NCBI RefSeq assembly: GCF_021491915.1
Contig: NZ_CP090836.1
Coordinates: forward strand, 723,501 to 787,500
DNA: 64,000 nt
Source: Paracoccus everestensis
Lineage (GTDB): Bacteria > Pseudomonadota > Alphaproteobacteria > Rhodobacterales > Rhodobacteraceae
Direction: 5' to 3'
Numbering within the stretch: the first letter of the stretch is position 1; each line of letters begins with the position of its first letter. Positions 7,768 to 17,584 of this stretch are shown piece by piece. Made by a program: the position numbers and the translations under genes. The notes under the pieces are model-generated. The model was not told the DNA's origin and did no database searches. It worked only from the letters and a program-made list of their open reading frames with translations.

Positions 7768-10443
7768 CTAGCCTCCGGCCGCCTTTTTCGTCGCCTTCTT
7801 GGCCGGGGCCTTCTTTGCCGCAGGTTTCTTTGCGGCGGCCTTGGCCTTGGGCGCGGCCTTCTTCTTGGCGGGCGACTTGCCGGCCTTGGCCGCGATCAGT
7901 TCAAGCGCCTGTTCAACCGTCAGATCCTCGGGCGACACATCGCGGGGCAGGGTGGCGTTCACCTTTTCCCATTTCACATAAGGACCATAGCGCCCGTTCA
8001 TCACCTGGATCGCGCCGCCGCCCGGATGATCGCCCAACTCGCGCAAGGGTGCCGCGGCAGCGGCGCGGCCACGCGTCTGCTTGGCGGCCAGAACCTCGAC
8101 CGCGCGGTTCATGCCAATGGTGAAGACCTCGTCCACATCGGGAAGGTTCGCGTATTTCGACCCGTGCTTTACATAGGGGCCAAAGCGGCCGATCCCGGCC
8201 TCGATCAACTCGCCGTCCTCGGGATGGGGGCCAATCGGGCGAGGCAGCGACAAAAGCTGCACCGCGCGGTCCAGATCCAGCGTTGCCGGGTTCCAGCCCT
8301 TGGGGATCGAGGAGCGGGCGGGCTTGGGGTTATCCTCGGTCGCCTCGCCCCGCTGGACATAGGGACCAAAGCGCCCGGTCTTGAGGCTGATCAGGACACC
8401 GTCATCCTCGCCCAGGATGCGGTCGCCCACGGCCTCCTCTCCGTCGGGGGCGGAAATGGGTCGGGTATATCGGCATTCGGGATAATTGGTGCAGCCGATA
8501 AAGGCGCCGCCCGACCGCGCGGTCTTAAGGTTCAGCCGTCCCTTGCCGCAGAGCGGGCATTCTCGCGGATCGCCGCCATCCGCACGCGGAGGGTAGAGGT
8601 GCGGGGCGAGCGCGTCGTCGATGGCGTCCAGAACCTCGGTGATGCGCAGTTCCGACGTGCCTTCAAGCGCCTTTGAAAAATCTTTCCAGAACCGCCCCAG
8701 CACCTCGCGCCACAACAGGTCGCCCGCGCTGATCTCGTCCAGTTCGTTTTCCAGATTTGCGGTGAAATCATGGCTGACATAGCGCGGGAAATACTTGGTC
8801 AGGAAAACCGTGACCAAGCGGCCCTTGTCCTCGGGGATCAGGCGGTTCTTGTCCTTGCGGACATATTCACGGTCCTGGATCGTGGTGACGATGCTGGCAT
8901 AGGTGGACGGGCGCCCGATGCCCAGCTCCTCCATGCGCTTGACCAGCGTCGCCTCGGTATAGCGGGGGGGCGGCTGGGTGAAGTGCTGTCGGGCGGCCAC
9001 GGCGGCGCTGTCGTTCAGCAGCAACCCCGGCGCGGATCGCTGTCCGGCAGGGGCGACGGGAACCGGATCGTCCTTTTCGCGGGCCTTGGCGAAATCGGCC
9101 TCGAAGGCCTTGCCGACCAGCAGGGCCGTCTCGCCCTGCTGGATCGCGGGCAGGCGGGCGCTGTCCTCGCCGTCATCGTCGTCGCGGCCCTGGTCATAAA
9201 CGCGCAGGAAGCCGTCGAACAGGATCACCTGGCCGGTCGCGCGCAGGCCGACCTGGTTGTCGGGGCTGGCGATGTCCACCGTGGTGCGCTCCATGCGTGC
9301 GGCTTCCATCTGGCTGGCGATAGTGCGCTTCCAGATCAGGTCATAAAGCTTGCGCTGGTCGTCCGCCGAAACCTTCAGCCGGTCGGGCGACAGCATCATG
9401 TCGGTGGGCCGGATGCATTCATGCGCTTCCTGCGCGTTCTTGGCCTTGTTCTTGTACATCCGCGGGCTGGAGGGGACATATTTGTCGCCAAACTTGGCGC
9501 GGATCGCGTCGCGCGCGGCATGGACCGCCTCGGGCGCCATGTCGATGCCGTCGGTGCGCATATAGGTGATCAGCCCTGCCTCATACAGCCGCTGGGCCGC
9601 CGACATACAGGCCTTGGCGCCCATGCCCAGCTTGCGGCTGGCTTCCTGCTGCAGGGTCGAGGTCATGAAGGGCGGCCAGGGGTTCCGCGTCGCGGGCTTG
9701 GCGGCAACGCCCGTCACGCGCAGGTCGCGGCTGGCCACGGCGCTGACCGCCATTGCGGCCTTTTCCGCCGTAGGCAGGTCGAAGCGGTCCAGCTTCGCAC
9801 CCGCCAGCGATACCAGCGTCGCATCGTATTCCGCACCGCCCGGCGTCGCGAGGCGCGCATGGACCGACCAGTATTCGCGGGCTTTGAAGGCCTCGATCTC
9901 CATCTCGCGGTCAACGATCAGGCGCAGGCAGACCGACTGCACCCGGCCCGCCGATTTCGCGCCCGGCAGCTTGCGCCACAGGACCGGGGACAGGTTGAAG
10001 CCCACCAAGTAATCCAGCGCGCGCCGGGCCAGATAGGCATCGACCAACGGCTGGTCGATCTGGCGCGGATTCGCCATCGCCTCGGTCACGGCAGATTTGG
10101 TGATGGCGTTAAAGGTGACGCGGCTGACCCCGCTGCCTTTTTTCAGCGCGGGCTGCAGGGCTTCCAGAAGATGCCATGAAATTGCCTCGCCCTCTCGGTC
10201 GGGGTCGGTGGCCAGGATCAGGTTTTGGTCATCCTTCAGCGCGTCCTTGATGGCCTTGAGGTGCTTGCGGCTGTCGGCCGCGACCTCCCATTTCATGGCG
10301 AAATCGTCGTTGGGGTCGACGCTGCCGTCCTTGGGCGGCAGGTCGCGGACATGACCAAACGAGGCCAGGACGCGATAGTCGCCGCCGAGGTATTTTTCGA
10401 TGGTCTTGGCCTTGGCCGGGGATTCCACGACGACGACGGGCAT
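7768..10443 (-). CDS. topA: DNA topoisomerase I (type IA)
   Basis: Relaxes negatively supercoiled DNA by single-strand passage. The 891-aa protein opens with the Toprim domain (VVVESPAKAKTIEKYLG, then ATDPDREGEAISWHL with the DxDxE metal site), followed by the type IA catalytic core. The nucleophile is Tyr294 in ITYMRTDG. A four-cysteine zinc finger (CPLCGKGRL...GCTNYPEC) and several FGPYVQRGE/FGPYVKHGS topo C repeats follow. The last 40 residues are almost only Lys and Ala, a basic DNA-binding tail typical of alphaproteobacterial TopA. The gene lies downstream of dprA on the same strand with a 94-bp gap, an arrangement common in alphaproteobacteria. Confidence 0.97.
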   Translation of the reverse strand: MPVVVVESPAKAKTIEKYLGGDYRVLASFGHVRDLPPKDGSVDPNDDFAMKWEVAADSRKHLKAIKDALKDDQNLILATDPDREGEAISWHLLEALQPALKKGSGVSRVTFNAITKSAVTEAMANPRQIDQPLVDAYLARRALDYLVGFNLSPVLWRKLPGAKSAGRVQSVCLRLIVDREMEIEAFKAREYWSVHARLATPGGAEYDATLVSLAGAKLDRFDLPTAEKAAMAVSAVASRDLRVTGVAAKPATRNPWPPFMTSTLQQEASRKLGMGAKACMSAAQRLYEAGLITYMRTDGIDMAPEAVHAARDAIRAKFGDKYVPSSPRMYKNKAKNAQEAHECIRPTDMMLSPDRLKVSADDQRKLYDLIWKRTIASQMEAARMERTTVDIASPDNQVGLRATGQVILFDGFLRVYDQGRDDDDGEDSARLPAIQQGETALLVGKAFEADFAKAREKDDPVPVAPAGQRSAPGLLLNDSAAVAARQHFTQPPPRYTEATLVKRMEELGIGRPSTYASIVTTIQDREYVRKDKNRLIPEDKGRLVTVFLTKYFPRYVSHDFTANLENELDEISAGDLLWREVLGRFWKDFSKALEGTSELRITEVLDAIDDALAPHLYPPRADGGDPRECPLCGKGRLNLKTARSGGAFIGCTNYPECRYTRPISAPDGEEAVGDRILGEDDGVLISLKTGRFGPYVQRGEATEDNPKPARSSIPKGWNPATLDLDRAVQLLSLPRPIGPHPEDGELIEAGIGRFGPYVKHGSKYANLPDVDEVFTIGMNRAVEVLAAKQTRGRAAAAAPLRELGDHPGGGAIQVMNGRYGPYVKWEKVNATLPRDVSPEDLTVEQALELIAAKAGKSPAKKKAAPKAKAAAKKPAAKKAPAKKATKKAAGG

Positions 10444-10537
10444 TGTTACCTCAGGGGACCTTGCGATGGGGCGGCAACATGGGTGCGGTCCCTGCCAGTG
10501 TCAACCGGGCGCCTTCATCCGCCGCGTGTGCCGATCA

Positions 10538-11665
10538 TCAGCCAAGCGCCAGCCGTCCGCCCGGCACGCGCAGCAGCCGGCCCTGCAGTTCCAGCGACAG
10601 GATCGCCGCATTGGCCGCAGCGGCGGGCAGGCCCAGGTCGCGGATCACGTCGTTTTCATCCGAAGGCGATGGGCTGAGACGAGAGATGATCCGCGCCTCG
10701 ATCTCTCCGGGCTCGGCGGGTTCGGGTGGTGTCGCGGGGCTGGGGGCAGGGGTCGCATCCGCCATGCCCATGGGTTCCGCCTCGCGGCCGAGGGCGGTGC
10801 AGACATCGGCTGAATTGCGCACCAGAACCGCGCCGTCGCGGATCAACTGGTTGCAGCCGCCGGCGCGGGCGTCCATCGGGTGACCGGGAACGGCCATCAC
10901 CTCGCGCCCCTGATCCAGCGCGTTTTTCGCTGTGATCAAGGTGCCCGACCGATGCGCGGCCTCGATCACGACAACCGCCTGCGACAGACCGGACACGATG
11001 CGGTTGCGGGTGGGGAAATGGCGGGCCTGGGGTTCGGTACCCGGCGGCTGTTCGGATACAAGCGCACCCCTTTCCGCAATCTGCGCGGCCAGAACGACGT
11101 TCTCGGCGGGATAGATCACGTCCACGCCCCCCGCCATCACGGCGATGGTTCCCGTGGGTAAGGCGGCGTTGTGGGCGGCGGTGTCGATGCCGCGCGCTAG
11201 GCCCGCAACGATGGTATGCCCGGCCTCTCCTAGGCCCGCCGCCATGCCGCGCGCCATGCGCAGCCCCAGGGACGAGGCGTTGCGCGCGCCGATCACGGCC
11301 ACGGGGTTGCGCGACAGCCATGCCGGATCGCCGCGCAGCCACAGGATTGGCGGAGCGCCGTCGATGTCCAGCAATGCAGTGGGATAGAGGGGCGAATCGC
11401 AACGGATCAGGCGGGCACCTGCCTTGCGGCCTGCTGCTAGCTCGGCCGCGGCCACGCCTTCGGGGCAGGCTTCGTAACTGGCGATGCCCGCTGCCGCCGC
11501 GATGTCGGGCAGGGCAACCAGTGCCGCCCGTGCGCTGCCATGTTCAGCCACCAGCCGGTGATAGGTTGCCGGTCCCACGCGCCGGGACCGGATCAGGCGC
11601 AGGACCGTCAGGTCGTCGTCCGCCATCTGGCTGCGCCTGTCAAAAGGAAGATGCCCGGTATCCAT
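10538..11665 (-). CDS. dprA: DprA, DNA-processing protein
   Basis: Loads RecA on incoming single-stranded DNA during natural transformation, and is widespread even in bacteria not known to be competent. The 375-aa protein has an N-terminal helix-hairpin-helix/SAM-like region (about 1-80), the Rossmann-fold SMF domain with VAVIGARNASSLG, GLARGIDTAAHNAAL, VMAGGVDVIYPAEN and FPTRNRIVSGLS, and a C-terminal winged-helix DML1-like domain (about 310-375). An internal ATG at codon 14 (MADDDLTVLRL) is an alternative start, as the first 13 residues are not conserved-looking. The topA neighbour supports the call. Confidence 0.95.
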   Translation of the reverse strand: MDTGHLPFDRRSQMADDDLTVLRLIRSRRVGPATYHRLVAEHGSARAALVALPDIAAAAGIASYEACPEGVAAAELAAGRKAGARLIRCDSPLYPTALLDIDGAPPILWLRGDPAWLSRNPVAVIGARNASSLGLRMARGMAAGLGEAGHTIVAGLARGIDTAAHNAALPTGTIAVMAGGVDVIYPAENVVLAAQIAERGALVSEQPPGTEPQARHFPTRNRIVSGLSQAVVVIEAAHRSGTLITAKNALDQGREVMAVPGHPMDARAGGCNQLIRDGAVLVRNSADVCTALGREAEPMGMADATPAPSPATPPEPAEPGEIEARIISRLSPSPSDENDVIRDLGLPAAAANAAILSLELQGRLLRVPGGRLALG

Positions 11666-11732
11666 GCTGCCTCCGGCCCTTGTCCGGGAATCAGCATAAC
11701 CCCGAAGGCGTTAACAACTGGTTAGCGGCCTT

Positions 11733-13154
11733 TTACGCAGCCGAGCCGCCGACTGTCAGTCCGCCGATCAGCAGCGTCGGCTGGCCCACGCCCACCGGCA
11801 CCCACTGGCCCTGCTTGCCGCAGTTCCCGATCCCGGGATCCAGGGCCATGTCATTGCCGATGGCGCGGATTTGCTGCAGCGCGGTCGCCCCGTCGCCGAT
11901 CAGCGTGGCGCCCCGGATGGAATCGCCGACAACGCCGTTCTTGACGCTGTAAGCCTCGGTGCAACTGAACACGAACTTGCCGTTGGTGATGTCCACCTGG
12001 CCCCCGCCAAAGCCCACCGCATAGATGCCGTCGCGCAGATCGGCCAGGATCGCCGCCGGATCAGCGTCGCCGCCGGGCATGAAGGTGTTGGTCATGCGCG
12101 GCATCGGCGCATGGGCAAAGCTTTGACGCCGCCCGTTGCCCGTGGGTTCGACCCCCATCAGCCGCGCGTTCTGGCGGTCCTGCAAATAGCCCACGAGGAT
12201 CCCGTCCTCGATCAACACGTTGCGGGCGGGAGGCATTCCTTCGTCGTCCACGCTGATGGAACCGCGCCGGTCGGGGATGGTGCCGTCGTCGATGACCATC
12301 ACACCCGGTGCTGCGACACGTTGTCCCATCAGCCCGGCAAAGGCCGAGGCCTTCTTGCGGTTGAAATCGCCTTCCAGCCCATGGCCCACGGCCTCGTGCA
12401 GCAGGATGCCGGGCCAGCCGGGGCCAAGAACCACGTCCATCACGCCCGCAGGCGCAGGGACAGAGCGCAGGTTGACCAGGGCGATGCGCAGCGCCTCGTC
12501 CACGGCGGGTTGCCAGTGGGCCGGATCCATCAGCCCGGCCAGGGACACGCGCCCACCGCCGCCATGACCGCCGGATTCGCGGCGGTCGTTGTTTTCCACG
12601 ATCACGCTGACGTTCAGCCGCGCCATCGGACGGATATCGGTGACAAGCCCGCCTTCGGGCCGCAGGATCGCCACCTGCTGCAAGGACGACCCCAGGGCAA
12701 CCGTCACCTGGACCACGCGCGGATCGCGGGACCGGGCGTAATCGTCGATCTCGCGCAGCAAGGCGATCCGGGTGGCGAAGGGGATCCCCTCGGCGGGGTC
12801 GGCGGCCATGTACAGAGGCTGGACCTGCATGGGCGCGGCGGGGGCCAGGATGCCGCCGCCCTGTCCCACGGCCAAGCGCGCGGTTTCGGCCGCGCGGCGC
12901 AGCGCGGGTTCCGAAATCTCGGTCGAATGGGCATAGCCCGTCACCTCGCCCCGGACAGCGCGCAGGCCGAAGCCCTGTTCGGCGGTATAGCCTGAATTGC
13001 GCAGCCGCCCGTCGTCGAAGACCAGCGATTCAGACACGGAATGTTCCAGGAACAGTTCCCCGTCCTCGGCCCCTGCGGTGGCATCGCGCAGGATCGCCAG
13101 GGCACGGTCGCGGTCCAGGTGGGTGGCGAAGGGATCAAAGGGGGTTCGGGTCAT
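11733..13154 (-). CDS. tldD: TldD, metalloprotease subunit
   Basis: TldD pairs with PmbA/TldE in a heteromeric zinc protease that trims unfolded peptides, for example microcin precursors and CcdA. The 473-aa sequence carries the zinc motif HEAVGHGLEGD (HExxxH) near the middle and the C-terminal domain pattern DPGIGNCGKQGQ...VGVGQPTLLIGGLTVGG. The start at 13154 (MTRTPFDPFATHL) is chosen because the 24-codon upstream extension is not conserved-looking and overlaps the promoter region shared with ctaC. No pmbA gene lies nearby. It is transcribed away from ctaC. Confidence 0.95.
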   Translation of the reverse strand: MTRTPFDPFATHLDRDRALAILRDATAGAEDGELFLEHSVSESLVFDDGRLRNSGYTAEQGFGLRAVRGEVTGYAHSTEISEPALRRAAETARLAVGQGGGILAPAAPMQVQPLYMAADPAEGIPFATRIALLREIDDYARSRDPRVVQVTVALGSSLQQVAILRPEGGLVTDIRPMARLNVSVIVENNDRRESGGHGGGGRVSLAGLMDPAHWQPAVDEALRIALVNLRSVPAPAGVMDVVLGPGWPGILLHEAVGHGLEGDFNRKKASAFAGLMGQRVAAPGVMVIDDGTIPDRRGSISVDDEGMPPARNVLIEDGILVGYLQDRQNARLMGVEPTGNGRRQSFAHAPMPRMTNTFMPGGDADPAAILADLRDGIYAVGFGGGQVDITNGKFVFSCTEAYSVKNGVVGDSIRGATLIGDGATALQQIRAIGNDMALDPGIGNCGKQGQWVPVGVGQPTLLIGGLTVGGSAA

Positions 13155-13347
13155 GGCGGGACGTCGTCTTTCTGTCAGCGGCGCAAGGGCCGGGACCGCC
13201 CGAACCTTGGGATTTTGCGAAGGCAAGCTTATGTATCACTTGCCCGTAGGGACGAGATATGGTCATAGAACGGTCAGTGTTAAAGGAAAAGGGGCGGTCT
13301 TGGGGCGCCCCTGCGGTCGCGCGGCCGCGCCAAGATAACGGGATGGG
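13155..13347. promoter_or_regulatory. Divergent tldD/ctaC promoter region with GGCAAG inverted repeat
   Basis: A 193-bp gap between divergent tldD and ctaC. A possible sigma-70-type promoter for ctaC is TTGCCC at 13240-13245 with TCATAG at 13263-13268 (17-bp spacer). It partly overlaps an inverted repeat, GGCAAG (13222-13227) and CTTGCC (13239-13244), separated by 11 bp, so a repressor could sit on the promoter. The promoter boxes are a by-eye match and not strong. Confidence 0.35.
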
Positions 13348-14250
13348 ATGATGGCAAAAGCGATGATTCGCCGTGCAGTCGCGGCAGCGTCCGGGCTTGC
13401 GTTGGCAGGAATGACAGCCGGTTCGGCCTTGGCGCAGGACGTTCTGGGCGAACTGCCGGTGATCGGCAAGCCCGAGGCGCGCGGCGTGAATTTCCAGCCC
13501 GCCGCGACCGAGCTTGCGCGGGACCAGCAATGGCTGGACCATTTCGTGCTGATCATCATCACCGTGGTCACGGTCGTGGTATGCGGGCTGCTGTTGTTCG
13601 CGATCCTGCGGTTCAACCGCCGCGCGAACCCGGTCCCGGCCAAGTTCACCCACAATACCCCGCTGGAGGTTGCCTGGACGCTGGTGCCGGTGCTGATCCT
13701 GGTGGCCATTGGCGCCTTTTCGCTGCCGGTGCTGTTTCGCAGCCAGGAAATGCCGGCCGATCCCGACGTGGTGATCAAGGCGATCGGGAACCAGTGGTAC
13801 TGGTCCTACGAATATCCCGAAAACGGCATCAGCTTCGATTCGATCATGCTGACCAAGGAAGAATTGCCCGAATACGGCTATGCCGAGGATGAATACCTGC
13901 TGGCCACCGATACCGCCGTGGTTGTTCCCGTGGGGCAGACCGTGCTGTTGCAGGTGACCGCGAACGACGTGATCCACAGCTGGACGATCCCGGCCTTTGC
14001 CGTAAAGCAGGACGCAGTTCCGGGCCGGATCGCGCAGGCCTGGTTCAACGTCGAACAGGAAGGCGTTTACTTCGGCCAGTGCAGCGAATTGTGCGGCATC
14101 AACCACGCCTATATGCCGATCGTCGTGAAGGCGGTAAGCCCCGAAGTCTATGCCGCCTGGGTCGCCGAACAGGGCGGCACCCTGGAAGGGGTTGCGGAAA
14201 CCGCCGCAGCCGATCCTGCAACGTCCGTGACGCTGGCCAAGGCCGACTGA
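13348..14250 (+). CDS. ctaC: Cytochrome c oxidase subunit II
   Basis: Subunit of the aa3-type oxidase that takes electrons from cytochrome c through the dinuclear CuA centre. The 300-aa protein has a signal peptide ending near ALAQD, two membrane helices (about 70-92 and 110-132) and a periplasmic cupredoxin domain. All CuA ligands are present: His210, Cys245, Glu247, Cys249, His253 and Met256, plus the aromatic electron-entry stretch [14 protein letters not shown] at 13348 and 13351 are both possible starts. It heads ctaC-ctaB-orf-ctaG-ctaE-surf1, the same order known in Paracoccus denitrificans; the catalytic subunit I is not in the window. Confidence 0.97.
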   Translation: MMAKAMIRRAVAAASGLALAGMTAGSALAQDVLGELPVIGKPEARGVNFQPAATELARDQQWLDHFVLIIITVVTVVVCGLLLFAILRFNRRANPVPAKFTHNTPLEVAWTLVPVLILVAIGAFSLPVLFRSQEMPADPDVVIKAIGNQWYWSYEYPENGISFDSIMLTKEELPEYGYAEDEYLLATDTAVVVPVGQTVLLQVTANDVIHSWTIPAFAVKQDAVPGRIAQAWFNVEQEGVYFGQCSELCGINHAYMPIVVKAVSPEVYAAWVAEQGGTLEGVAETAAADPATSVTLAKAD

Positions 14251-14290
14251 ACGTCGGCCGGACCAGCAACACAGCCAGACTGAAGAAGCG

Positions 14291-15211
14291 ATGACCGACA
14301 TCAACGCATATGAAGGCACTACCCCCGAGGCCGAGTTCCGCGATTTCGTCGCGCTGCTCAAGCCGCGGGTGATGTCGCTGGTCGTCTTTACGGCCTTTGT
14401 GGGCTTGTGGGTCGCGCCGGTCGATGTGCATCCCTTTATTGCTTTCTGCTCGGTCCTGTTCATCGCGCTTGGCGGCGGTGCGTCCGGCGCGCTGAATATG
14501 TGGTATGATGCCGATATCGACGCAGTGATGCGCCGCACCCAGGGCCGCCCCATCCCGGCGGGCCGGATCGAGGGCGGGGCGGCGCTGTCGCTGGGCCTCA
14601 TCCTGTCGGGCTTTGCGGTGATGATGCTGGGGCTGGCGGCGAACTGGTTCGCGGCAGCCTTCCTGGCCTTCACGATCTTCTTCTATGCCGTGGTTTATAC
14701 GATCTGGCTGAAACGCTGGACGCCGCAGAACATCGTCATCGGCGGTGCGGCGGGGGCTTTTCCCCCGATGATCGGCTGGGCCTGCGCCACCGGCGGGATC
14801 AGCATCGAATCCCTGCTGATGTTCGCGCTGATCTTCTTCTGGACGCCGCCGCATTTCTGGGCGCTCGCGCTGTTCATGAAGTCCGACTATCACGAGGCCA
14901 AGGTGCCGATGCTGACGGTCACGCATGGCCGCCCGGCCACGCGGCGCCACATCTTTGCCTATACGCTGGTGCTGGCGCCCTTCGCGGTCTGGCTGGGTCT
15001 GACCTCGATCGGCGGGCCGGTCTATCTGGCCGCATCAGTCGTGCTGAACGCATTGTTCATCCGGGGCGGCTGGCTGATCCTGCGCCGCGAGGAAGCCGCA
15101 GCCGTGGCGGATGGATATGCCGTCGAAAAGCGCGTCTTCAAGCTGTCGCTTTATTACCTGTTCCTGCATTTCGTGGCGTTGCTGGTCCAGAACGCAATGG
15201 GGGGCTGGTAA
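14291..15211 (+). CDS. ctaB: Protoheme IX farnesyltransferase (heme O synthase)
   Basis: Integral-membrane UbiA-family prenyltransferase that adds a farnesyl group to heme B to make heme O, the precursor of the heme A needed by the oxidase encoded around it. The 306-aa protein has the first Asp-rich motif [15 protein letters not shown] (substrate and Mg binding) and the typical RPIPAGRI, then about nine membrane helices. The second conserved loop includes [17 protein letters not shown]. It lies 40 bp after ctaC, and its TAA overlaps the next ATG by one base. Confidence 0.96.
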   Translation: MTDINAYEGTTPEAEFRDFVALLKPRVMSLVVFTAFVGLWVAPVDVHPFIAFCSVLFIALGGGASGALNMWYDADIDAVMRRTQGRPIPAGRIEGGAALSLGLILSGFAVMMLGLAANWFAAAFLAFTIFFYAVVYTIWLKRWTPQNIVIGGAAGAFPPMIGWACATGGISIESLLMFALIFFWTPPHFWALALFMKSDYHEAKVPMLTVTHGRPATRRHIFAYTLVLAPFAVWLGLTSIGGPVYLAASVVLNALFIRGGWLILRREEAAAVADGYAVEKRVFKLSLYYLFLHFVALLVQNAMGGW

Positions 15212-15405
15212 TGGCGCTGAACACCGAACACGAAATTCACAGGCGGCGCCGGTCCCGCAATGTCGGGCTGGGGCTGGTCCTGGTCGCCTTTGTTGCCCTT
15301 GTCTTTGGCCTGACTGTGGTCAAGGTCCAGCAGGGCGACCTGATGGAGGCCTATGACCACCAGCCGCGCGTATCCGAACTGCCGCTTGAGGAGCCGGTGA
15401 AATGA
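15211..15405 (+). CDS. Small single-span membrane protein between ctaB and ctaG
   Basis: A 64-aa protein with a basic N-terminus ([11 protein letters not shown]), one membrane helix at about residues 19-37 ([20 protein letters not shown]) and a short polar C-terminal tail ([13 protein letters not shown]). Its position between ctaB and ctaG is the same as the small orf2 of the Paracoccus denitrificans oxidase cluster, for which I know no established activity. The start overlaps the ctaB stop (TAATG) and its TGA overlaps the ctaG ATG (ATGA), so translation is coupled to both assembly genes. Oxidase assembly or stability is the likely role, by context only. Confidence 0.85.
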   Translation: MALNTEHEIHRRRRSRNVGLGLVLVAFVALVFGLTVVKVQQGDLMEAYDHQPRVSELPLEEPVK

Positions 15406-15974
15406 GCCGGATGTCCCCCGAAAAGAAGACCGTTGTCGGGCTGCTGGGCGTCGTCATGACGATGGGCGCGCTCGCCTGGGCGGCGGTGCCGTTCTATGAC
15501 TGGTTCTGCCGCGTCACCGGCTTTGGCGGCACCACCCAGGTCGCTCAGGCCGCGCCGGACCAGGCCTTGGATGAAACCGTCCGCATCCGCTTTGACGCGA
15601 ATGTGGACAAGAATCTGGGGTGGACCTTCCGTCCCATGCAGACCAGCATGGAACTGAAGATCGGTGAAAACGGCCTCGCCTTCTATGAGGCGGTCAATAA
15701 TTCGGACGTGCCCGTCACCGGCACCGCCAGCTATAACGTCGCGCCGGAAGTGTCGGGCTATTACTTCAGCAAGATCGAGTGTTTCTGCTTTACCGAGCAA
15801 ACCTTGCAGCCGGGCGAACGGATCGAGATGCCGGTCAGCTTTTATGTCGATCCCGAACTGGTCAACGACCGCGACGCAAGCTGGGTCAGGGACATCACCC
15901 TGTCCTATACCTTCCACCGGACCGAGCCTGTGCAGGCGGCGCTTGACGCTGCACCGGCCGATAACGTCAACTGA
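15402..15974 (+). CDS. ctaG: CtaG/Cox11, copper chaperone for oxidase CuB assembly
   Basis: Membrane-anchored copper chaperone that delivers copper to the CuB site of subunit I. The 190-aa protein has a short cytoplasmic N-terminus, one membrane helix (about 10-30), and a periplasmic immunoglobulin-like domain with the copper-binding CFCFTEQTL motif (residues about 127-135) and the conserved [17 protein letters not shown] region after the helix. The ATG overlaps the stop of the small upstream gene by four bases. Length fits the family. Confidence 0.96.
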   Translation: MSRMSPEKKTVVGLLGVVMTMGALAWAAVPFYDWFCRVTGFGGTTQVAQAAPDQALDETVRIRFDANVDKNLGWTFRPMQTSMELKIGENGLAFYEAVNNSDVPVTGTASYNVAPEVSGYYFSKIECFCFTEQTLQPGERIEMPVSFYVDPELVNDRDASWVRDITLSYTFHRTEPVQAALDAAPADNVN

Positions 15975-16000
15975 ATACAAGAAGCCGACGGGGACCGCTC

Positions 16001-16831
16001 ATGGCGCACGCAAAGAACCACGATTACCATATCCTTCCGCCGTCGATCTGGCCCTTCGTCGCCGCCATCTCGGCCTTCCTGATGCTGTACGGCGCGGTTG
16101 GCTGGATGCACGCGGGCGAAGTGCACCTGCTGGGCATTCCGGTCAACGGTCCCTGGCTGGCCCTGATCGGATTGGCGGGGGTGCTGTATGTCATGTACAG
16201 CTGGTGGGCGGATGTGGTTCGCGAAAGCCAATCGGGCGATCACACCCCGGTTGTCCGTATCGGCCTGCAATACGGCTTCATCCTGTTCATCATTTCTGAG
16301 GCGATGTTCTTCGTCGCCTGGTTCTGGAACTTCATCAAGAATGCGATGTATCCCATGGGGCCGGAAAGCCCGATCAAGGACGGCGTCTGGCCGCCCGAGG
16401 GTATCGTCACCTTTGATCCTTGGCACCTGCCCTTCATCAACACGCTGATCCTGCTGCTGTCGGGTGTGGCCGTGACCTGGGCGCACCATGCGCTTGTCCA
16501 TGACAACGACCGCAAGACGACCATCAACGGTCTGATTGTTGCGGTGATCCTGGGCGTCGTCTTTTCGATCCTGCAAGCTTATGAATACAGCCACGCGGCC
16601 TTTGGGCTGGCCGATACGTCCTATGCCAGCGCCTTTTATCTGGCGACGGGGTTCCACGGCTTTCACGTCATCATCGGGACGATCTTCCTGGCGGTCTGCC
16701 TGCTGCGCATGATGAACGGCCAGATGAGCCAGGAAAAGCACGTCGGCTTCGAGGCGGCGGCCTGGTACTGGCACTTCGTCGATGTGGTCTGGCTGTTTCT
16801 GTTTGCCGTGGTCTATATCTGGGGCAGCTGA
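16001..16831 (+). CDS. ctaE: Cytochrome c oxidase subunit III
   Basis: Seven-helix core subunit of the aa3 oxidase that stabilises subunit I and binds lipid. The 276-aa sequence starts [19 protein letters not shown] and contains the family blocks [26 protein letters not shown] (with the conserved SE of helix III), WPPEGI and the C-terminal [20 protein letters not shown]. It lies 26 bp after ctaG, and a strong terminator follows at 16855-16885, marking the end of this oxidase unit. Confidence 0.97.
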   Translation: MAHAKNHDYHILPPSIWPFVAAISAFLMLYGAVGWMHAGEVHLLGIPVNGPWLALIGLAGVLYVMYSWWADVVRESQSGDHTPVVRIGLQYGFILFIISEAMFFVAWFWNFIKNAMYPMGPESPIKDGVWPPEGIVTFDPWHLPFINTLILLLSGVAVTWAHHALVHDNDRKTTINGLIVAVILGVVFSILQAYEYSHAAFGLADTSYASAFYLATGFHGFHVIIGTIFLAVCLLRMMNGQMSQEKHVGFEAAAWYWHFVDVVWLFLFAVVYIWGS

Positions 16832-16854
16832 TCCCCGTCTTTTTGGAAACGCGA

Positions 16855-16885
16855 CGCGCGGGGATGGCCCCGCGCGTTTTTCTTT
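16855..16885 (+). terminator. Intrinsic terminator after ctaE
   Basis: A perfect 9-bp stem, CGCGCGGGG (16855-16863) and CCCCGCGCG (16868-16876), closes a 4-nt loop and is followed by TTTTTCTTT. It sits 24 bp past the ctaE stop and 18 bp before the surf1 ATG, so surf1 expression must depend on read-through or another promoter. Confidence 0.85.
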
Positions 16886-16902
16886 GCCCTGGCTTTATCC
16901 TC

Positions 16903-17574
16903 ATGCGCCGCATCCTGTTTCCCCTGATCCTTGGCATCGTCGGCTGCGCGATCCTGATCCAGCTTGGCCTGTGGCAATTGCGCCGGATGGAGTGGAAGGA
17001 AGGCCTGCTGGACCAGGTCGAGGCGGGCATCCAGGCCGACCCCGTGCCCTTGCCCGCCGCAATCGACCCGTCGATGAAATACTTGCCCGTCACCGTCACC
17101 GGCACCACGACGGGGGCGGAAATCGACGTGCTGTCCCATACCAAGGAACAGGGCGGCGGCTATCAGGTCGTGTCGCGCTTCATCACCGTTGATGGCCGTG
17201 CGATCATGCTGGACCGGGGCTTCGTACCGCAGGAATTGCGCCATGTCGAACGCGGCGCCGTGCGGCTGGCTGTTCGCGGCAACCTGCACTGGCCCGACGA
17301 AAAGGGCAGCGCCACGCCCGAACCGAACCTGGACGAGAACATCTGGTTTGCCCGCGACGTGCCCGCCATGGCCGAGGTGCTGGAAACCGAACCCGTCCTG
17401 GTCGTCGCAAGCTTTGTCGAGGGCGACGCGCAGGGGATCGAACCCATCCCCGTCGCCGTCGAAGGGATCCCCAACAACCATCTGTCCTATGCCGTCCAAT
17501 GGTTCCTGATCGCGGCAACCTGGGCAGGGATGACACTCGGCCTGATCTGGCGTATCAGGCAGCGGAAATACTGA
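16903..17574 (+). CDS. SURF1 family cytochrome oxidase assembly protein
   Basis: Surf1 proteins bind heme A and help insert it into subunit I of heme-copper oxidases. The 223-aa protein has the expected layout: an N-terminal membrane helix (about 3-22), a periplasmic domain with the conserved LGLWQLRRMEWK near the start and DRGFVPQE in the middle, and a C-terminal helix (NNHLSYAVQWFLIAATWAG). The ATG at 16903 is preferred over one at 16843, which would start inside the terminator stem region and add an unlikely leader. It follows the oxidase operon and precedes thrC by 10 bp. Confidence 0.93.
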   Translation: MRRILFPLILGIVGCAILIQLGLWQLRRMEWKEGLLDQVEAGIQADPVPLPAAIDPSMKYLPVTVTGTTTGAEIDVLSHTKEQGGGYQVVSRFITVDGRAIMLDRGFVPQELRHVERGAVRLAVRGNLHWPDEKGSATPEPNLDENIWFARDVPAMAEVLETEPVLVVASFVEGDAQGIEPIPVAVEGIPNNHLSYAVQWFLIAATWAGMTLGLIWRIRQRKY

Positions 17575-17584
17575 GGGAATACGG

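Noticed and set aside
13135..14673. 512-codon minus-strand frame across ctaC and ctaB
   Set aside because: Antisense to two clear oxidase genes; the product has no recognisable domain.
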